Shown piece by piece: positions 1-8,059 of a stretch of 41,666 nt of DNA. Origin of the DNA: an uncultured Mycoplasmatota bacterium (GTDB taxonomy: Bacteria; Bacillota_I; Bacilli_A; RF39; UBA660); the NCBI GenBank assembly GCA_946413985.1, contig CAMKMS010000010.1:1-41666 (forward strand), given 5' to 3'. The notes under the pieces were generated by a model. The model had not been told where the DNA came from, did no database searches, and saw only the letters and a program-made list of their open reading frames with translations. Both the position numbers and the translations under genes were made by a program. The stretch's first letter is position 1. Every line of letters begins with the position of its first letter.

Positions 1-50
1 TTTGGCTACGAACCAAAAGGTCAGGGGTTCGAATCCCTTCGAGCGCACCA
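1..50 (+). tRNA. tRNA-Arg(ACG), 3' part only
   Basis: The window opens inside a tRNA. The anticodon stem TTTGG/CCAAA encloses loop CTACGAA, giving anticodon ACG (Arg, CGN codons). A five-base variable region, a T arm with TTCGAAT loop, the acceptor 3' strand CGAGCGC, discriminator A and an encoded CCA follow, ending at base 50. The 5' half lies outside the window. Confidence 0.93.
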
Positions 51-72
51 TTTTATTGTTTATAATGTTAAT

Positions 73-149
73 CGGGAAGTGGCTCAATTTGGTAGAGCAC
101 TTGGTTTGGGACCAAGGGGTTGCAGGTTCAAATCCTGTCTTCTCGACCA
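73..149 (+). tRNA. tRNA-Pro(TGG)
   Basis: A complete 77-base cloverleaf. The acceptor CGGGAAG pairs with CTTCTCG (one G-U). The D stem is GCTC/GAGC, the anticodon stem CTTGG/CCAAG with loop TTTGGGA gives anticodon TGG, and the T arm is GCAGG/CCTGT around TTCAAAT, followed by A and an encoded CCA. It sits 22 bases after the tRNA-Arg, so both are probably in one transcript. Confidence 0.96.
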
Positions 150-160
150 TTTTTAAATAT

Positions 161-188
161 AAACTAACGAGAGTTAGTTTTTTATTTT
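161..188 (+). terminator. Rho-independent terminator of the tRNA transcript
   Basis: AAACTAAC and GTTAGTTT form an 8-bp stem around GAGA, followed by a T-rich run. The right arm overlaps the stop codon of the convergent nuclease gene. Confidence 0.85.
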
Positions 189-896
189 GTCAAAAAGAAG
201 TTCAATATCTTTGATTTCAATCGAGAAGTCAACCCCATGGTTCTCCAAGTGCTCATCAAATTGTTCTTTTACTTTAAAAGTTACTTTTATTATTCCTTCT
301 TCTATTAATTTTATAAATGTATTGAAACTTTTTAATTTATAAAAAGTAATCCTGTCATAATAGAATAATTCATTATTATTCAAAAATTTGTTTTGTGCTT
401 TGATTATGGCCATTTTTTTTAATTTGGTGTTTATTTTTTCTTTTAATCTTTCAAAAGACCACGAAACATTTAATCCTAATTCGTTACCATATGGATTATA
501 TCCTTTTAAGTATATTTTTTCTTTATCGTAATTTACTATTAGTATTGCTCTTTTATAATAACCTATTGATGTCATTTTATTAGCAACTACACTGATGTAA
601 CATGCTTTTACATCATTTTTTTTATAACCTAGTTTATCTAAAACATTTTTAATTGGAAAATCACAGTCACCATCTGGTGCAGCATTAAATAAATGTACTT
701 TTTGTTTGCTTACAAATCGCATAGTTTTAATTTCTATGGACTTAAAATCCGGTCCAGGATTACTATCTTCTTCTTTATTAATTAAACATTCAAAAGTATA
801 TCCAACTCCTGTGCTTCCTTTTCTTTTAGAATGGACATACCCCATACTTTTTATTATATTAAACATATTTAATAATTCTTTCATGTCAGAATCCAT
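174..896 (-). CDS. MvaI/BcnI-family (MutH-like) PD-(D/E)XK endonuclease, orphan
   Basis: A 240-residue protein that resembles the MvaI/BcnI restriction-endonuclease family, which is structurally related to MutH and nicks or cuts at short asymmetric sites. Near the N-terminus a GVGYTFE block is followed by NPGPDF and IEIKT, a PD-(D/E)XK core with Asp about residue 50, Glu about 55 and Lys about 57. The start was set at 896 because AAGGAG lies nine bases upstream; the upstream in-frame ATG at 905 touches the ribosome site. No DNA methyltransferase is visible on either side: tRNAs lie downstream and a ligase gene is divergent. It could be a restriction enzyme without its partner, or a housekeeping nicking or repair nuclease. 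The family call is good; specificity and role are unknown. Confidence 0.75.
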   Translation of the reverse strand: MDSDMKELLNMFNIIKSMGYVHSKRKGSTGVGYTFECLINKEEDSNPGPDFKSIEIKTMRFVSKQKVHLFNAAPDGDCDFPIKNVLDKLGYKKNDVKACYISVVANKMTSIGYYKRAILIVNYDKEKIYLKGYNPYGNELGLNVSWSFERLKEKINTKLKKMAIIKAQNKFLNNNELFYYDRITFYKLKSFNTFIKLIEEGIIKVTFKVKEQFDEHLENHGVDFSIEIKDIELLFDKIKN

Positions 897-953
897 GTTT
901 ATCATCTCCTTAAGTTTAATTATTATACATTTGTGTAAAAATTCCTCATTTTA

Positions 954-962
954 TGGTATAAT
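954..962 (+). promoter_or_regulatory. Extended -10 promoter for the ligase gene
   Basis: TGGTATAAT (TG plus TATAAT) stands 71 bases before the ATG at 1033 in the divergent intergenic space. No good -35 is seen at 17 bases, as is usual for extended -10 promoters. The nuclease gene has its own TATAAT on the opposite strand (bases 922-927). Confidence 0.6.
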
Positions 963-1032
963 TTTCTTGTGTTTTATTATTAATTTAATAAAATATATTT
1001 TTTTATAGATTAAACTAGTGAGGATAATATAT

Positions 1033-2787
1033 ATGTTTATTTTTGATTTTTTTAGAAAGAAAAAGAAGTTAGATCAACCATGGGAAAAGTTTTACACCGA
1101 GGATGATTTGAATTACAAGATTCCGAATATTTCTATTTATAGACAGGTAAAGAATAGTGCAGAGAAATATCCTAACAATGTTGCTATTCAATATTTGGGT
1201 AAGAAGATAAATTATGCTAAATTTATGAATAGTGTTGATAATGCTGCTAAGGGATTTTATTCAATGGGAATTAAAAAGGGAGATATTGTTACAATACTTC
1301 TTCCTAATATACCAGAAGCTTTAATTTCTCTATATGCCTTAAATAAGATTGGCGCTATTGCCAATATGACACATCCTTTATCTGCGGAAGAAGAAATAAA
1401 GGAAACATTGATTTCAACAAGAAGTAAATACTTAATTATATACGATGCAAGATATGAAAAAATAGAACCATTTATTAATGATATAGAAATGAACAAGGTA
1501 ATTTTTGTGAGTCCTGGAGATTCTCTAAATTTTTTTAAGAGAACTTTTTATAATTTAAGCCAATTGAAAAAATATAAACATCATCCTAAATCATATATAT
1601 ACTTATCATGGCGAAAGTTTTATAAAGAATCTAAGAAAAAGGATGAGGTTCCTATCCATGAATATGGAAGAGATATGCCATGCGTAATTCTTCATTCTGG
1701 TGGTACTTCTGGTAAATCAAAAAATGTTGTAATACAAAATAGAGCATTTATATTTGCTGCTAAGGGTGAGGAAATAGACTTAATAAGGTTGAATCAAGGT
1801 GATTCTGCATTAGCAATTATGCCAAACTTTCATGGTTTCGGTTTATCGGTTTTAATGCATACACCATTAGCACTAGGTTGTTCAACAATTCTAGTACCAA
1901 AATTTGATGCAAAACGATTTGACACTTTATTTAAAAAGACTAAGCCAACATGCGTCCTTGGTGTTCCAACATTGTTCGAAGCATTGGCTAATAGTAACAA
2001 CGAGAAGAATTTAGATTTATCTTTTTTGAAATATGTAATAAGTGGTGGAGATCTTTTGCCAAAGAATTTGGAAGATAAAATAAATAACTATTTGCGTGCT
2101 CATAACTCAAACGCAAAAATAACTCAAGGGTATGGTTTGTCAGAAGCTTTAGCATGTGTAACGATGGCACATGATCATGTAAATAAAAGTGGATCTGTTG
2201 GTATTCCACTTGCTGGTAATCATGTAAAAATCATTGATCCAGCAACAAGAAAAAAAGTTCCTTATGGTGAAGTTGGCGAAATAGTTATCCACAGCAAAGC
2301 GTTGATGATGGGTTACCTAAATGAAGAAACAGAGACAAACGAAGCATTACAAGTGCATGATGATGGACATATTTGGCTTCATACAGGTGATTTAGGATAT
2401 ATGGATGATGAGGGATTCTTATTCTATAAAGGTAGAATTAAGAGAATGATTATCACAAGCGGTTATAATGTTTATCCTTCTCATATAGAAGAGGTAATTG
2501 AATCTCATCCAGCTGTATTACAATGCAGTGTAGTAGGCGTTCCTCATCAGTATAAGCAAGAAGTACCTAAAGCATTTGTAGTTTTAAAAGATGGATTTCA
2601 TGGTTTGTTTGTCAAAAATGAAATTAAAGAGCACTGCAAAAAACATTTAGCCAAATATATGGTTCCTAGCGAAATTGTAATTAGAAAAAAATTGCCAAAG
2701 ACAAAATTAGGTAAAGTGGATTTTAATAAATTAAAAGAAGATTTTGATGGCGATGATGAAGAATTCAAAGATAATAAAATAGTGTAA
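1033..2787 (+). CDS. Acyl-CoA-synthetase-like adenylate-forming enzyme
   Basis: A 584-residue class I adenylate-forming enzyme (AMP-binding superfamily), which activates a carboxylate with ATP and usually passes it to CoA. The P-loop is HSGGTSGKS (about residues 221-229), then GYGLSE (about 366), HTGDLG (about 450), a GRIKRMI hinge, and a C-terminal KTKLGKVD with the expected adenylation lysine (about 561). The start is at 1033 with AGGA eight bases upstream; an in-frame GTG at 1018 overlaps that site. An SDR follows after a terminator and its own promoter. A close paralogue of almost the same length and N-terminal layout lies at 38049-39821. The substrate (fatty acid or other) cannot be read from sequence. 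Confidence 0.85.
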   Translation: MFIFDFFRKKKKLDQPWEKFYTEDDLNYKIPNISIYRQVKNSAEKYPNNVAIQYLGKKINYAKFMNSVDNAAKGFYSMGIKKGDIVTILLPNIPEALISLYALNKIGAIANMTHPLSAEEEIKETLISTRSKYLIIYDARYEKIEPFINDIEMNKVIFVSPGDSLNFFKRTFYNLSQLKKYKHHPKSYIYLSWRKFYKESKKKDEVPIHEYGRDMPCVILHSGGTSGKSKNVVIQNRAFIFAAKGEEIDLIRLNQGDSALAIMPNFHGFGLSVLMHTPLALGCSTILVPKFDAKRFDTLFKKTKPTCVLGVPTLFEALANSNNEKNLDLSFLKYVISGGDLLPKNLEDKINNYLRAHNSNAKITQGYGLSEALACVTMAHDHVNKSGSVGIPLAGNHVKIIDPATRKKVPYGEVGEIVIHSKALMMGYLNEETETNEALQVHDDGHIWLHTGDLGYMDDEGFLFYKGRIKRMIITSGYNVYPSHIEEVIESHPAVLQCSVVGVPHQYKQEVPKAFVVLKDGFHGLFVKNEIKEHCKKHLAKYMVPSEIVIRKKLPKTKLGKVDFNKLKEDFDGDDEEFKDNKIV

Positions 2788-2803
2788 AGTAACACTATTT
2801 TTT
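2777..2803 (+). terminator. Rho-independent terminator overlapping the ligase stop
   Basis: AAATAGTGT pairs with ACACTATTT (9 bp, 6-base loop), followed by T residues. The stop codon is partly in the stem. Confidence 0.85.
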
Positions 2804-2892
2804 ATATGTTCATATCAATTAATATTAACAAGTGTGGTACAATTACAATGTATGTTATAACACTAGTTTAAGTGTTTGTGAGGAGGAATAAT

Positions 2893-3651
2893 ATGTTTAA
2901 TTTAAGGGGTAGAGTAGCAGTAGTTACTGGAGCTAGCAGTGGTTTAGGAAAACAAATGTCAAAAGCATTTGCAAAACAAGGAGCAGATTTAGTTTTATTA
3001 GCTAGAAGAGTAGAAAAGTTAGAAGAATTAAAAGGTGAATTACAAGCAATGGGTGTAAGAGTATTACCTGTTAAGTGTGATGTTACAAACGTTGCAGAAA
3101 TAGCAGAAGCTGCAAGAGTTGCTGAATCAACTTTTGGTAAAGTAGATATTTTGGTTAACTGTGCAGGAAGTGCAAAGAATGCTGGAGTTTTAGATATGAC
3201 TGATGAAGAATGGGATTTCACAATCAAAACAGATATGGATTCAGTATTCTATGTAACTCGTGAGTTCGGAAAAATAATGAAGAAAAATAAGTATGGAAGA
3301 ATTATCAATATAGCTTCAATGTATGGTATGGTTGGTAACATGGCAATGGGAACAATTGCTTATCATACTTCAAAAGGTGGAGTTATTAACTTTACAAGAG
3401 CAGCAGCTAGTGAATTAGCTAAGGATGGTATAACAGTAAATGCAATTTGTCCAGGATACTTTGATACAGAATTAACTCATGAAACATTAATTACACCTGA
3501 GTTTACTGCTTATATGCAATCTACAGTACCACTAGGTCGTTATGGAAACGAAGGAGAATTAAATGCAGGAGCAATTTTCTTAGCAAGTGATGAAGCAAGT
3601 TATGTTACTGGTGTAATTTTACCTATTGATGGTGGATATACTTGCGTTTAG
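2893..3651 (+). CDS. SDR-family NAD(P)-dependent oxidoreductase
   Basis: A 252-residue classical short-chain dehydrogenase/reductase. It has the cofactor motif TGASSGLG (residues 13-20), an NCAG variant of the NNAG motif, the ASMYG serine region, the catalytic YHTSK (Tyr157, Lys161) and a PGY segment. The start at 2893 follows a GGAGG ribosome site; an in-frame GTG at 2872 lies upstream of that site and was rejected. It has its own extended -10 (TGGTACAAT, 2835-2843). Its position behind the acyl ligase suggests acyl or lipid chemistry, such as 3-oxoacyl reduction, but this is inference. Confidence 0.88.
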   Translation: MFNLRGRVAVVTGASSGLGKQMSKAFAKQGADLVLLARRVEKLEELKGELQAMGVRVLPVKCDVTNVAEIAEAARVAESTFGKVDILVNCAGSAKNAGVLDMTDEEWDFTIKTDMDSVFYVTREFGKIMKKNKYGRIINIASMYGMVGNMAMGTIAYHTSKGGVINFTRAAASELAKDGITVNAICPGYFDTELTHETLITPEFTAYMQSTVPLGRYGNEGELNAGAIFLASDEASYVTGVILPIDGGYTCV

Positions 3652-3669
3652 AAAAATAATAAATAAATT

Positions 3670-3697
3670 AAAAAGAGTGATTATATTCACTCTTTTT
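3670..3697. terminator. Bidirectional terminator between convergent genes
   Basis: AAAAAGAGTGA pairs with TCACTCTTTTT (11 bp, loop TTATAT). A and T runs on the two sides let it serve the SDR gene and the convergent transglutaminase-like gene. Confidence 0.88.
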
Positions 3698-4564
3698 TTA
3701 TAACTCAAAAATGTCTTTAAGTCTTTCTTTTTCAATTTCAGGATATAATTCAATATATATTCCTTCAGTTCTTTTTATAGTAGTTTCACCAAGCCCATCG
3801 TAGAAATGAGGACTACCTTTATCACTTAAACTTGCTCCCATTGTTGCATCAAATACATAATATTTTCCTTCATATTCAACGTAGTTCCACATATGTTCGG
3901 AAGTCATTGCTAGATATGATTTTATACCTATGTTTTGAAATATTAATTGAGATGCTTTTGCAAAACCAGCACATACTGATTTTCCTCCAGTAAAGAAACT
4001 ATATGCAGATTGATTAGATTTAGTAAATGTAAATAATCTATCATATTGATGTGAAGCAACATAGTCATAGACATAGATTATTTTTTCTTTGTCGCTCATA
4101 TCTTTTGTTTCATTCCTTATTATGTCTAATTCACGTTCTATTCTTTTTGTACCAAAATATGTTCTTATTGTACTTAGGTTTCCATAGTTTTCATATTCTA
4201 TATAACCATTTTCAACTTTATAATAGTTAAGTCCAACAAAACTAATTAGTTCAGGATGATCTAAGTATAATGAGTAGTAACTTCTTAATAATAGAGATTT
4301 ACAATTTGTTTCACATTTTATTCTTACTGTTGTTTTATCTTTTAAGCTAGCATCTATCATTTCTTCATATGCATAATATTCACTAGGACTTAATACGTTT
4401 TTCTTGAACATTTCATCACTCATATATAAAGAGTTAATATATGCCTCGCTATTTTTATACTCTTTAGTGATCAGAGGGTTACCAGCAATTGGTCTATAGT
4501 AGAAATTATATAGTGTGAAAACAATAACTAAAAATACATATACTATAATTCTTTTCTTAATCAT
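3698..4564 (-). CDS. Membrane-anchored transglutaminase-like protein
   Basis: A 288-residue protein with one N-terminal membrane segment (about residues 6-20), then an extracytoplasmic region ending in a transglutaminase-like fold. The triad is visible as Cys198 in SVCAGFA, His224 in EHMWNY and Asp239 in VFDAT. Such domains act as papain-fold proteases, amidases or transglutaminases, often at the cell surface. The start was placed at 4564, eight bases inside the upstream gene, because an AAGGTG site precedes it; a TTG at 4579 and an ATG at 4570 are less well placed. It is translationally coupled to the 4557-5123 gene, so the two probably work together. The substrate is unknown. Confidence 0.8.
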   Translation of the reverse strand: MIKKRIIVYVFLVIVFTLYNFYYRPIAGNPLITKEYKNSEAYINSLYMSDEMFKKNVLSPSEYYAYEEMIDASLKDKTTVRIKCETNCKSLLLRSYYSLYLDHPELISFVGLNYYKVENGYIEYENYGNLSTIRTYFGTKRIERELDIIRNETKDMSDKEKIIYVYDYVASHQYDRLFTFTKSNQSAYSFFTGGKSVCAGFAKASQLIFQNIGIKSYLAMTSEHMWNYVEYEGKYYVFDATMGASLSDKGSPHFYDGLGETTIKRTEGIYIELYPEIEKERLKDIFEL

Positions 4565-5123
4565 TTTCATCACCTTCAAAATAAATTAGATTTTGATCAA
4601 TTATTTTCATTCCTATCAAAAGGTTTCTACTACTTAAATATTCAATTTCTTTATCTGAATTAAATCCAGCTTTTTCTAGAACCGTTTTGTAATTATATTT
4701 ATTAATAAATAATAATGAAAATTTCAATATTAATGTTTCATCTTTTTCTGTCAAAGGAGTGGTACAATCTTGATGAATTAAAACAGCTCTTTTTGGTATT
4801 AAATCTTCATATTCAAGAAACGAAATGATTATAATCAATTCTTCCACCGAAATATTGTTTTCTTGTGAATAACCTGATAAAGAAATGACTAAGTTATTTG
4901 CAAGATCAGATGTTATCTTTTTTAGTAATTCCTCATTTATAGTAGAATGAATTAAATAAAACTCGGCATATTTAAAATATAATTGAATGTTAAATAACTT
5001 TTCTTTGTCTTCATCTCTTTTTTGAACAGCCTTTTTATTTGTAATGTAATCGTATATCGCAAAACTTACAAAGTATAAGATTGTAAAAATGATAATAAAT
5101 ATCAAAAATTCTTTAAATCTCAT
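4557..5123 (-). CDS. Single-pass membrane protein, unknown function
   Basis: A 188-residue protein, not recognised. It has an N-terminal membrane anchor (about residues 6-26), a short charged linker rich in Lys, Asp and Glu, and an alpha-helical extracytoplasmic or cytoplasmic region with no clear catalytic motif. AGGAG lies at a good distance before the ATG. Its end overlaps the start of the transglutaminase-like gene by eight bases, so the two are an operon and this may be a partner or chaperone for that enzyme (inference). Confidence 0.7.
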   Translation of the reverse strand: MRFKEFLIFIIIFTILYFVSFAIYDYITNKKAVQKRDEDKEKLFNIQLYFKYAEFYLIHSTINEELLKKITSDLANNLVISLSGYSQENNISVEELIIIISFLEYEDLIPKRAVLIHQDCTTPLTEKDETLILKFSLLFINKYNYKTVLEKAGFNSDKEIEYLSSRNLLIGMKIIDQNLIYFEGDEND

Positions 5124-5148
5124 ATTATTCTCCTAATATTATACTTAT

Positions 5149-5177
5149 ATTATAATTTAAAAATTAAAGTTGAACAA
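5149..5177 (-). promoter_or_regulatory. Promoter for the two-gene membrane/transglutaminase operon
   Basis: On the minus strand TTGTTC is followed after 17 bases by TATAAT, about 25 bases before the ATG at 5123. Confidence 0.5.
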
Positions 5178-5224
5178 TAATATGATTATTTTTATGATAT
5201 AATTTTATTGTAAGGATGGTAAAC

Positions 5225-5869
5225 ATGAAAGAATTTTACAAAAAATATTTGAATAACGAATTGAAATTAGAGAGATGGCAGTTAATAGGAGTACTTTGTT
5301 TAGTCGTTGTATTTAGTGGTTTCTTTGGTTGGCTTTATGAATTCATTTTTTATTTTTTCAATAGTGGTATGAAGACATTTTATTATAGGGGAGCAAATTT
5401 TTTGCCATGGATAAATATTTATGCAACAGGTGCTATTATGATTATCTTTTTAACAAGAAAATTTAAAAAGAAGCCAATCTTGGTTTTCTTAATAGCTGCA
5501 ATTTCAACAGGAATATTGGAATATATTGCAGGATATCTTATGTATGAATTAAATGGTGGAATTAGATGTTGGGATTATAATACAGAAATATTGAATTTTG
5601 GAAATATAGATGGGTTTGTTTGTTTAAGAAGTGTAGTATCATTTGGTTTATCTGCTTTATTCCTTATTTACGCTGTTTTACCATTTTTTGAATTTATTTC
5701 GTTAAGAGCATCAAAAAAAACATTTTTGATAATTAGTATTTCTTTATGTAGTTTGTTTTTATTAGATGAATTTTATAATTTGTTTATAGCAGACTTGTTT
5801 GGATTACCAAGAGCAAGAGATATATATACGAAAATAGGATATAAATATATGGATTATTATAAAAAATAA
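5225..5869 (+). CDS. CmpB-family (putative ABC-transporter type IV) membrane protein
   Basis: A 214-residue integral membrane protein with about five to six hydrophobic segments. The FSGFFGWLYEFIFY block, the RG...LPWINIYATGA segment, the LEYIAGYLMY helix and RCWDYN match the family annotated as putative ABC-transporter type IV (CmpB). No ATPase is adjacent and the real function of this family is unsettled. The start at 5225 was chosen because AAGGATGG just upstream is the ribosome site; an in-frame ATG at 5216 lies inside it. An extended -10 (TGATATAAT, 5195-5203) precedes the gene. Confidence 0.75.
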   Translation: MKEFYKKYLNNELKLERWQLIGVLCLVVVFSGFFGWLYEFIFYFFNSGMKTFYYRGANFLPWINIYATGAIMIIFLTRKFKKKPILVFLIAAISTGILEYIAGYLMYELNGGIRCWDYNTEILNFGNIDGFVCLRSVVSFGLSALFLIYAVLPFFEFISLRASKKTFLIISISLCSLFLLDEFYNLFIADLFGLPRARDIYTKIGYKYMDYYKK

Positions 5870-5892
5870 AATCTTTTGATTTTATTTTTTTT
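5864..5892 (+). terminator. Rho-independent terminator
   Basis: AAATAAAATC and GATTTTATTT form a 10-bp stem with loop TTTT and a T tail. It overlaps the stop codon. Confidence 0.8.
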
Positions 5893-5893
5893 G

Positions 5894-5902
5894 TGCTATA
5901 AT
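5894..5902 (+). promoter_or_regulatory. Extended -10 promoter
   Basis: TGCTATAAT directly follows the terminator of the preceding gene, 31 bases before the ATG at 5933. Confidence 0.65.
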
Positions 5903-5932
5903 ATCAAAAGATTTTTTGAGGAGGTGATTTAT

Positions 5933-6850
5933 ATGTCTAAAGAATTTGAAGCAAATATGAAAAAAGCAATTGAGATGTGTAGTAGTGATTTAATAGTTAC
6001 TAGTAATTATGATAAGTCATTTTCAAAGATTTATCCTTTTGCTACCGAAAATATTTCTGAGTATATCGGTTTCTTTGATTTAGATGGTAAATCCCTTTTA
6101 ACAGTAGGATCTAGTGGTGATCAAGCAATAAATGCCATTTTAAATGGTGCAAAGGAAGTAACGGAAATAGATATTCAACCATTTGCTAAATATTATTATT
6201 ATTTAAAGATGGCTAGCATTTTGTGTTTTGATATGCAAGATTTTATTAATTTTATGAAGTTTTTTAACTTCTTTGATAAAATGCATCAAGAACAAGGAAA
6301 CAATTGCTTTTCCAAAGAAAAGTTTGATAGAGTAAAAGATACTTTAAAAGTATTAAATGGTGAATCATATGAATTTTGGAATAATCTTTTTATTATGTTT
6401 GATAGTATTACAATTAGAAAAGGTTTATTCTATTCTGATAATAGAACAGCAGTCTTAAAGAAGTGTAACGTTTATTTATCAGATTCAACTTGTTATGAAG
6501 AAGCAAGAAAAAGAATACAAATTGTAGAACCTAAATTTATCCATCAAGATGTTGTAGATTGTAATTTGCCTGAAAAGTATGACAATATTTGGCTTTCAAA
6601 TGTTGCTGGATATTTAAATCCAAAAAGAAAGACGTTATTATTTAATAAGATAGCAGATAATTTAAATCCTGATGGACAATTATTGATGGAATATTTGTAT
6701 ATGTATAAAAAGTGTTATGAATTAGAATATGATGGGGCTAATCAAGAATTGTATGAAGATCCAAGAATATTTACAATTAGTGGTTGTGAAGGAACTGAAG
6801 GAGCATTAAAGCATTTGAAAGACGCAGTGTTAATGTATAGAAAAAAATAA
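5933..6850 (+). CDS. SAM-dependent methyltransferase-like protein (BtaA/DUF3419-like fold)
   Basis: A 305-residue protein with one Rossmann-type cofactor site: LLTVGSSGDQAINAIL followed by a VTEIDIQP acidic strand, and later a YDNIWLSNVAGYL segment that resembles motif IV of class I methyltransferases. The large helical insertion between the first and later strands recalls the DUF3419/BtaA group (aminocarboxypropyl transferases), but this is a weak resemblance. The start is set by a near-perfect AGGAGGTGAT five bases upstream. It is a single-gene unit with its own promoter and terminator. The substrate is unknown. Confidence 0.6.
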   Translation: MSKEFEANMKKAIEMCSSDLIVTSNYDKSFSKIYPFATENISEYIGFFDLDGKSLLTVGSSGDQAINAILNGAKEVTEIDIQPFAKYYYYLKMASILCFDMQDFINFMKFFNFFDKMHQEQGNNCFSKEKFDRVKDTLKVLNGESYEFWNNLFIMFDSITIRKGLFYSDNRTAVLKKCNVYLSDSTCYEEARKRIQIVEPKFIHQDVVDCNLPEKYDNIWLSNVAGYLNPKRKTLLFNKIADNLNPDGQLLMEYLYMYKKCYELEYDGANQELYEDPRIFTISGCEGTEGALKHLKDAVLMYRKK

Positions 6851-6879
6851 AATAAATCTTAAAAAGATTTATTTTTTTT
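6850..6879 (+). terminator. Rho-independent terminator
   Basis: AAATAAATCTT pairs with AAGATTTATTT (11 bp, loop AAA) and a T run follows. It overlaps the stop codon. Confidence 0.85.
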
Positions 6880-6910
6880 AGTATAATTAATATAGTAAGA
6901 GGTGGTAGGT

Positions 6911-7546
6911 ATGGCATCGTCTATGATACATATTGCTATAGCTAGCGAATTAAATAAAAAATTAAATAGAGATAAAAGTAAGTTGTTTATTGGAACAATA
7001 TCACCAGATATTTCTAAACATATTGGACAAGATAAAATGATAACTCACTTTTTGGATAATCCAGAAACTGAATTACCAAATTTAGATAGATTTTTAAAGA
7101 AGTATGGTAATAATTTAAATGATGATTTTATTTTAGGATATTATATTCATTTGTATGCAGATTATTTGTGGTTTAAATATTTTCTTCCTAAAGTATTTGA
7201 TGAAGATAAAAATATGATTACTAAAAAAGATGGTTCTGTTATTAAGTGTAATGGTAAAATGCTTTTATTGTATATTTATAATGATTATACAAATATGAAT
7301 ACTTTGCTAATAGATGAGTATGATCTTGATTTGAAAATCTTCTATAACGAAATTCCAAAGATAGATCAAATAATGGATGAAATACCAATGGATAGTCTTT
7401 ATCTAATTGTGAACAATGCAAGTGAGATAATAGCAAATAGTAAAACAACGAAAGATATGGTTTTTGATTTGACAGATGTAAAAATATTTATTGATTTATG
7501 TGTTGATGTTATTTCAAACAATCTTAGAAGTTTAAATGTACTGTAA
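6911..7546 (+). CDS. Zinc-dependent phospholipase C-like metalloprotein
   Basis: A 211-residue protein. An N-terminal SSMIHIAIA, then GTISPDIS, MITHFLD and LGYYIHLYADYLW supply regularly spaced His and Asp residues like those of the Zn-dependent phospholipase C/S1-P1 nuclease-like family found in many Bacillota. There is no signal peptide, so it is probably cytoplasmic. The start at 6911 is preceded by AGAGGTGG; an in-frame GTG at 6902 overlaps that site. A TATAAT lies at 6882-6887. The activity is not established and the family call is tentative. Confidence 0.55.
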   Translation: MASSMIHIAIASELNKKLNRDKSKLFIGTISPDISKHIGQDKMITHFLDNPETELPNLDRFLKKYGNNLNDDFILGYYIHLYADYLWFKYFLPKVFDEDKNMITKKDGSVIKCNGKMLLLYIYNDYTNMNTLLIDEYDLDLKIFYNEIPKIDQIMDEIPMDSLYLIVNNASEIIANSKTTKDMVFDLTDVKIFIDLCVDVISNNLRSLNVL

Positions 7547-7573
7547 TTATTGATAATTGAGTGTAGATTGAAG

Positions 7574-7598
7574 AAATAGGATAATATCCTATTTTTTT
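7574..7598 (+). terminator. Rho-independent terminator
   Basis: AAATAGGAT and ATCCTATTT form a 9-bp stem with a 3-base loop, followed by T residues. Confidence 0.85.
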
Positions 7599-7599
7599 G

Positions 7600-7627
7600 T
7601 TGCATTTATTTGAAAAAAATGTATAAT
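7600..7627 (+). promoter_or_regulatory. Promoter of the zur-znuACB operon
   Basis: TTGCAT is followed after 16 bases by TATAAT. The transcript would start close to the Fur-family operator at 7634-7648, so a bound repressor would block initiation. Confidence 0.7.
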
Positions 7628-7633
7628 TGAATA

Positions 7634-7648
7634 TGGAAATCATTTTCA
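7634..7648 (+). promoter_or_regulatory. 7-1-7 Fur-family operator (candidate Zur box)
   Basis: TGGAAATCATTTTCA is an inverted repeat of the 7-1-7 type: TGgAAAT, C, ATTTTCA, with one mismatch. Fur, PerR and Zur boxes share this architecture. It lies between the -10 and the ribosome site of a fur-family gene that heads a zinc-transport operon, so autoregulation by that protein with zinc is the simplest reading. Confidence 0.7.
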
Positions 7649-7663
7649 AATTGAGGTGATCGT

Positions 7664-8047
7664 ATGAGAAATAACTATAAAACTCAACAAAAAGACTTGA
7701 TATATGATGTTTTGAAAAATATGAAAACAGAGTTTACTATTAAAGATATTTATAATAGTTTAAATGGTAAAGTTGGATTAACTACAATTTACAGAATAGT
7801 AAATGATTTAGTGGATAAAGAAGTTATATCAAAAGAAATTGGTAAAGATAATGTTACATATTATCAGTATTTATCATCATGTGATAAAGATAATCATTTC
7901 TATTTGAAATGTAATAATTGTGGCACATTAGAACATATTGACTGTGACTGTATTAGTGAGTTATCAAATCATATTACAAAGGAACATGGTTTTGCAGTTG
8001 ATAAAAGTCATATTATTATTAATGGGTTATGCAAGAAGTGTAAATAA
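7664..8047 (+). CDS. zur: Fur-family metalloregulator, probable Zur
   Basis: A 127-residue Fur-family repressor. The N-terminal winged helix (TTIYRIVNDLVDKEV) is followed by a dimerisation domain with the structural zinc site Cys83/Cys86 and Cys123/Cys126. His78, His91, Cys94, Cys96, His103 and His108 can form the sensing site. It is the first gene of an operon with znuA-, znuC- and znuB-like genes, which supports zinc rather than iron or peroxide sensing. A 7-1-7 operator lies in its own promoter. A GAGGTGAT ribosome site precedes the ATG. Confidence 0.85.
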   Translation: MRNNYKTQQKDLIYDVLKNMKTEFTIKDIYNSLNGKVGLTTIYRIVNDLVDKEVISKEIGKDNVTYYQYLSSCDKDNHFYLKCNNCGTLEHIDCDCISELSNHITKEHGFAVDKSHIIINGLCKKCK

Positions 8048-8059
8048 TGGAGGATTATT

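Noticed and set aside
174-896. Complete restriction-modification system
   Set aside because: No methyltransferase gene is adjacent; both flanks are accounted for (tRNAs and an acyl ligase).
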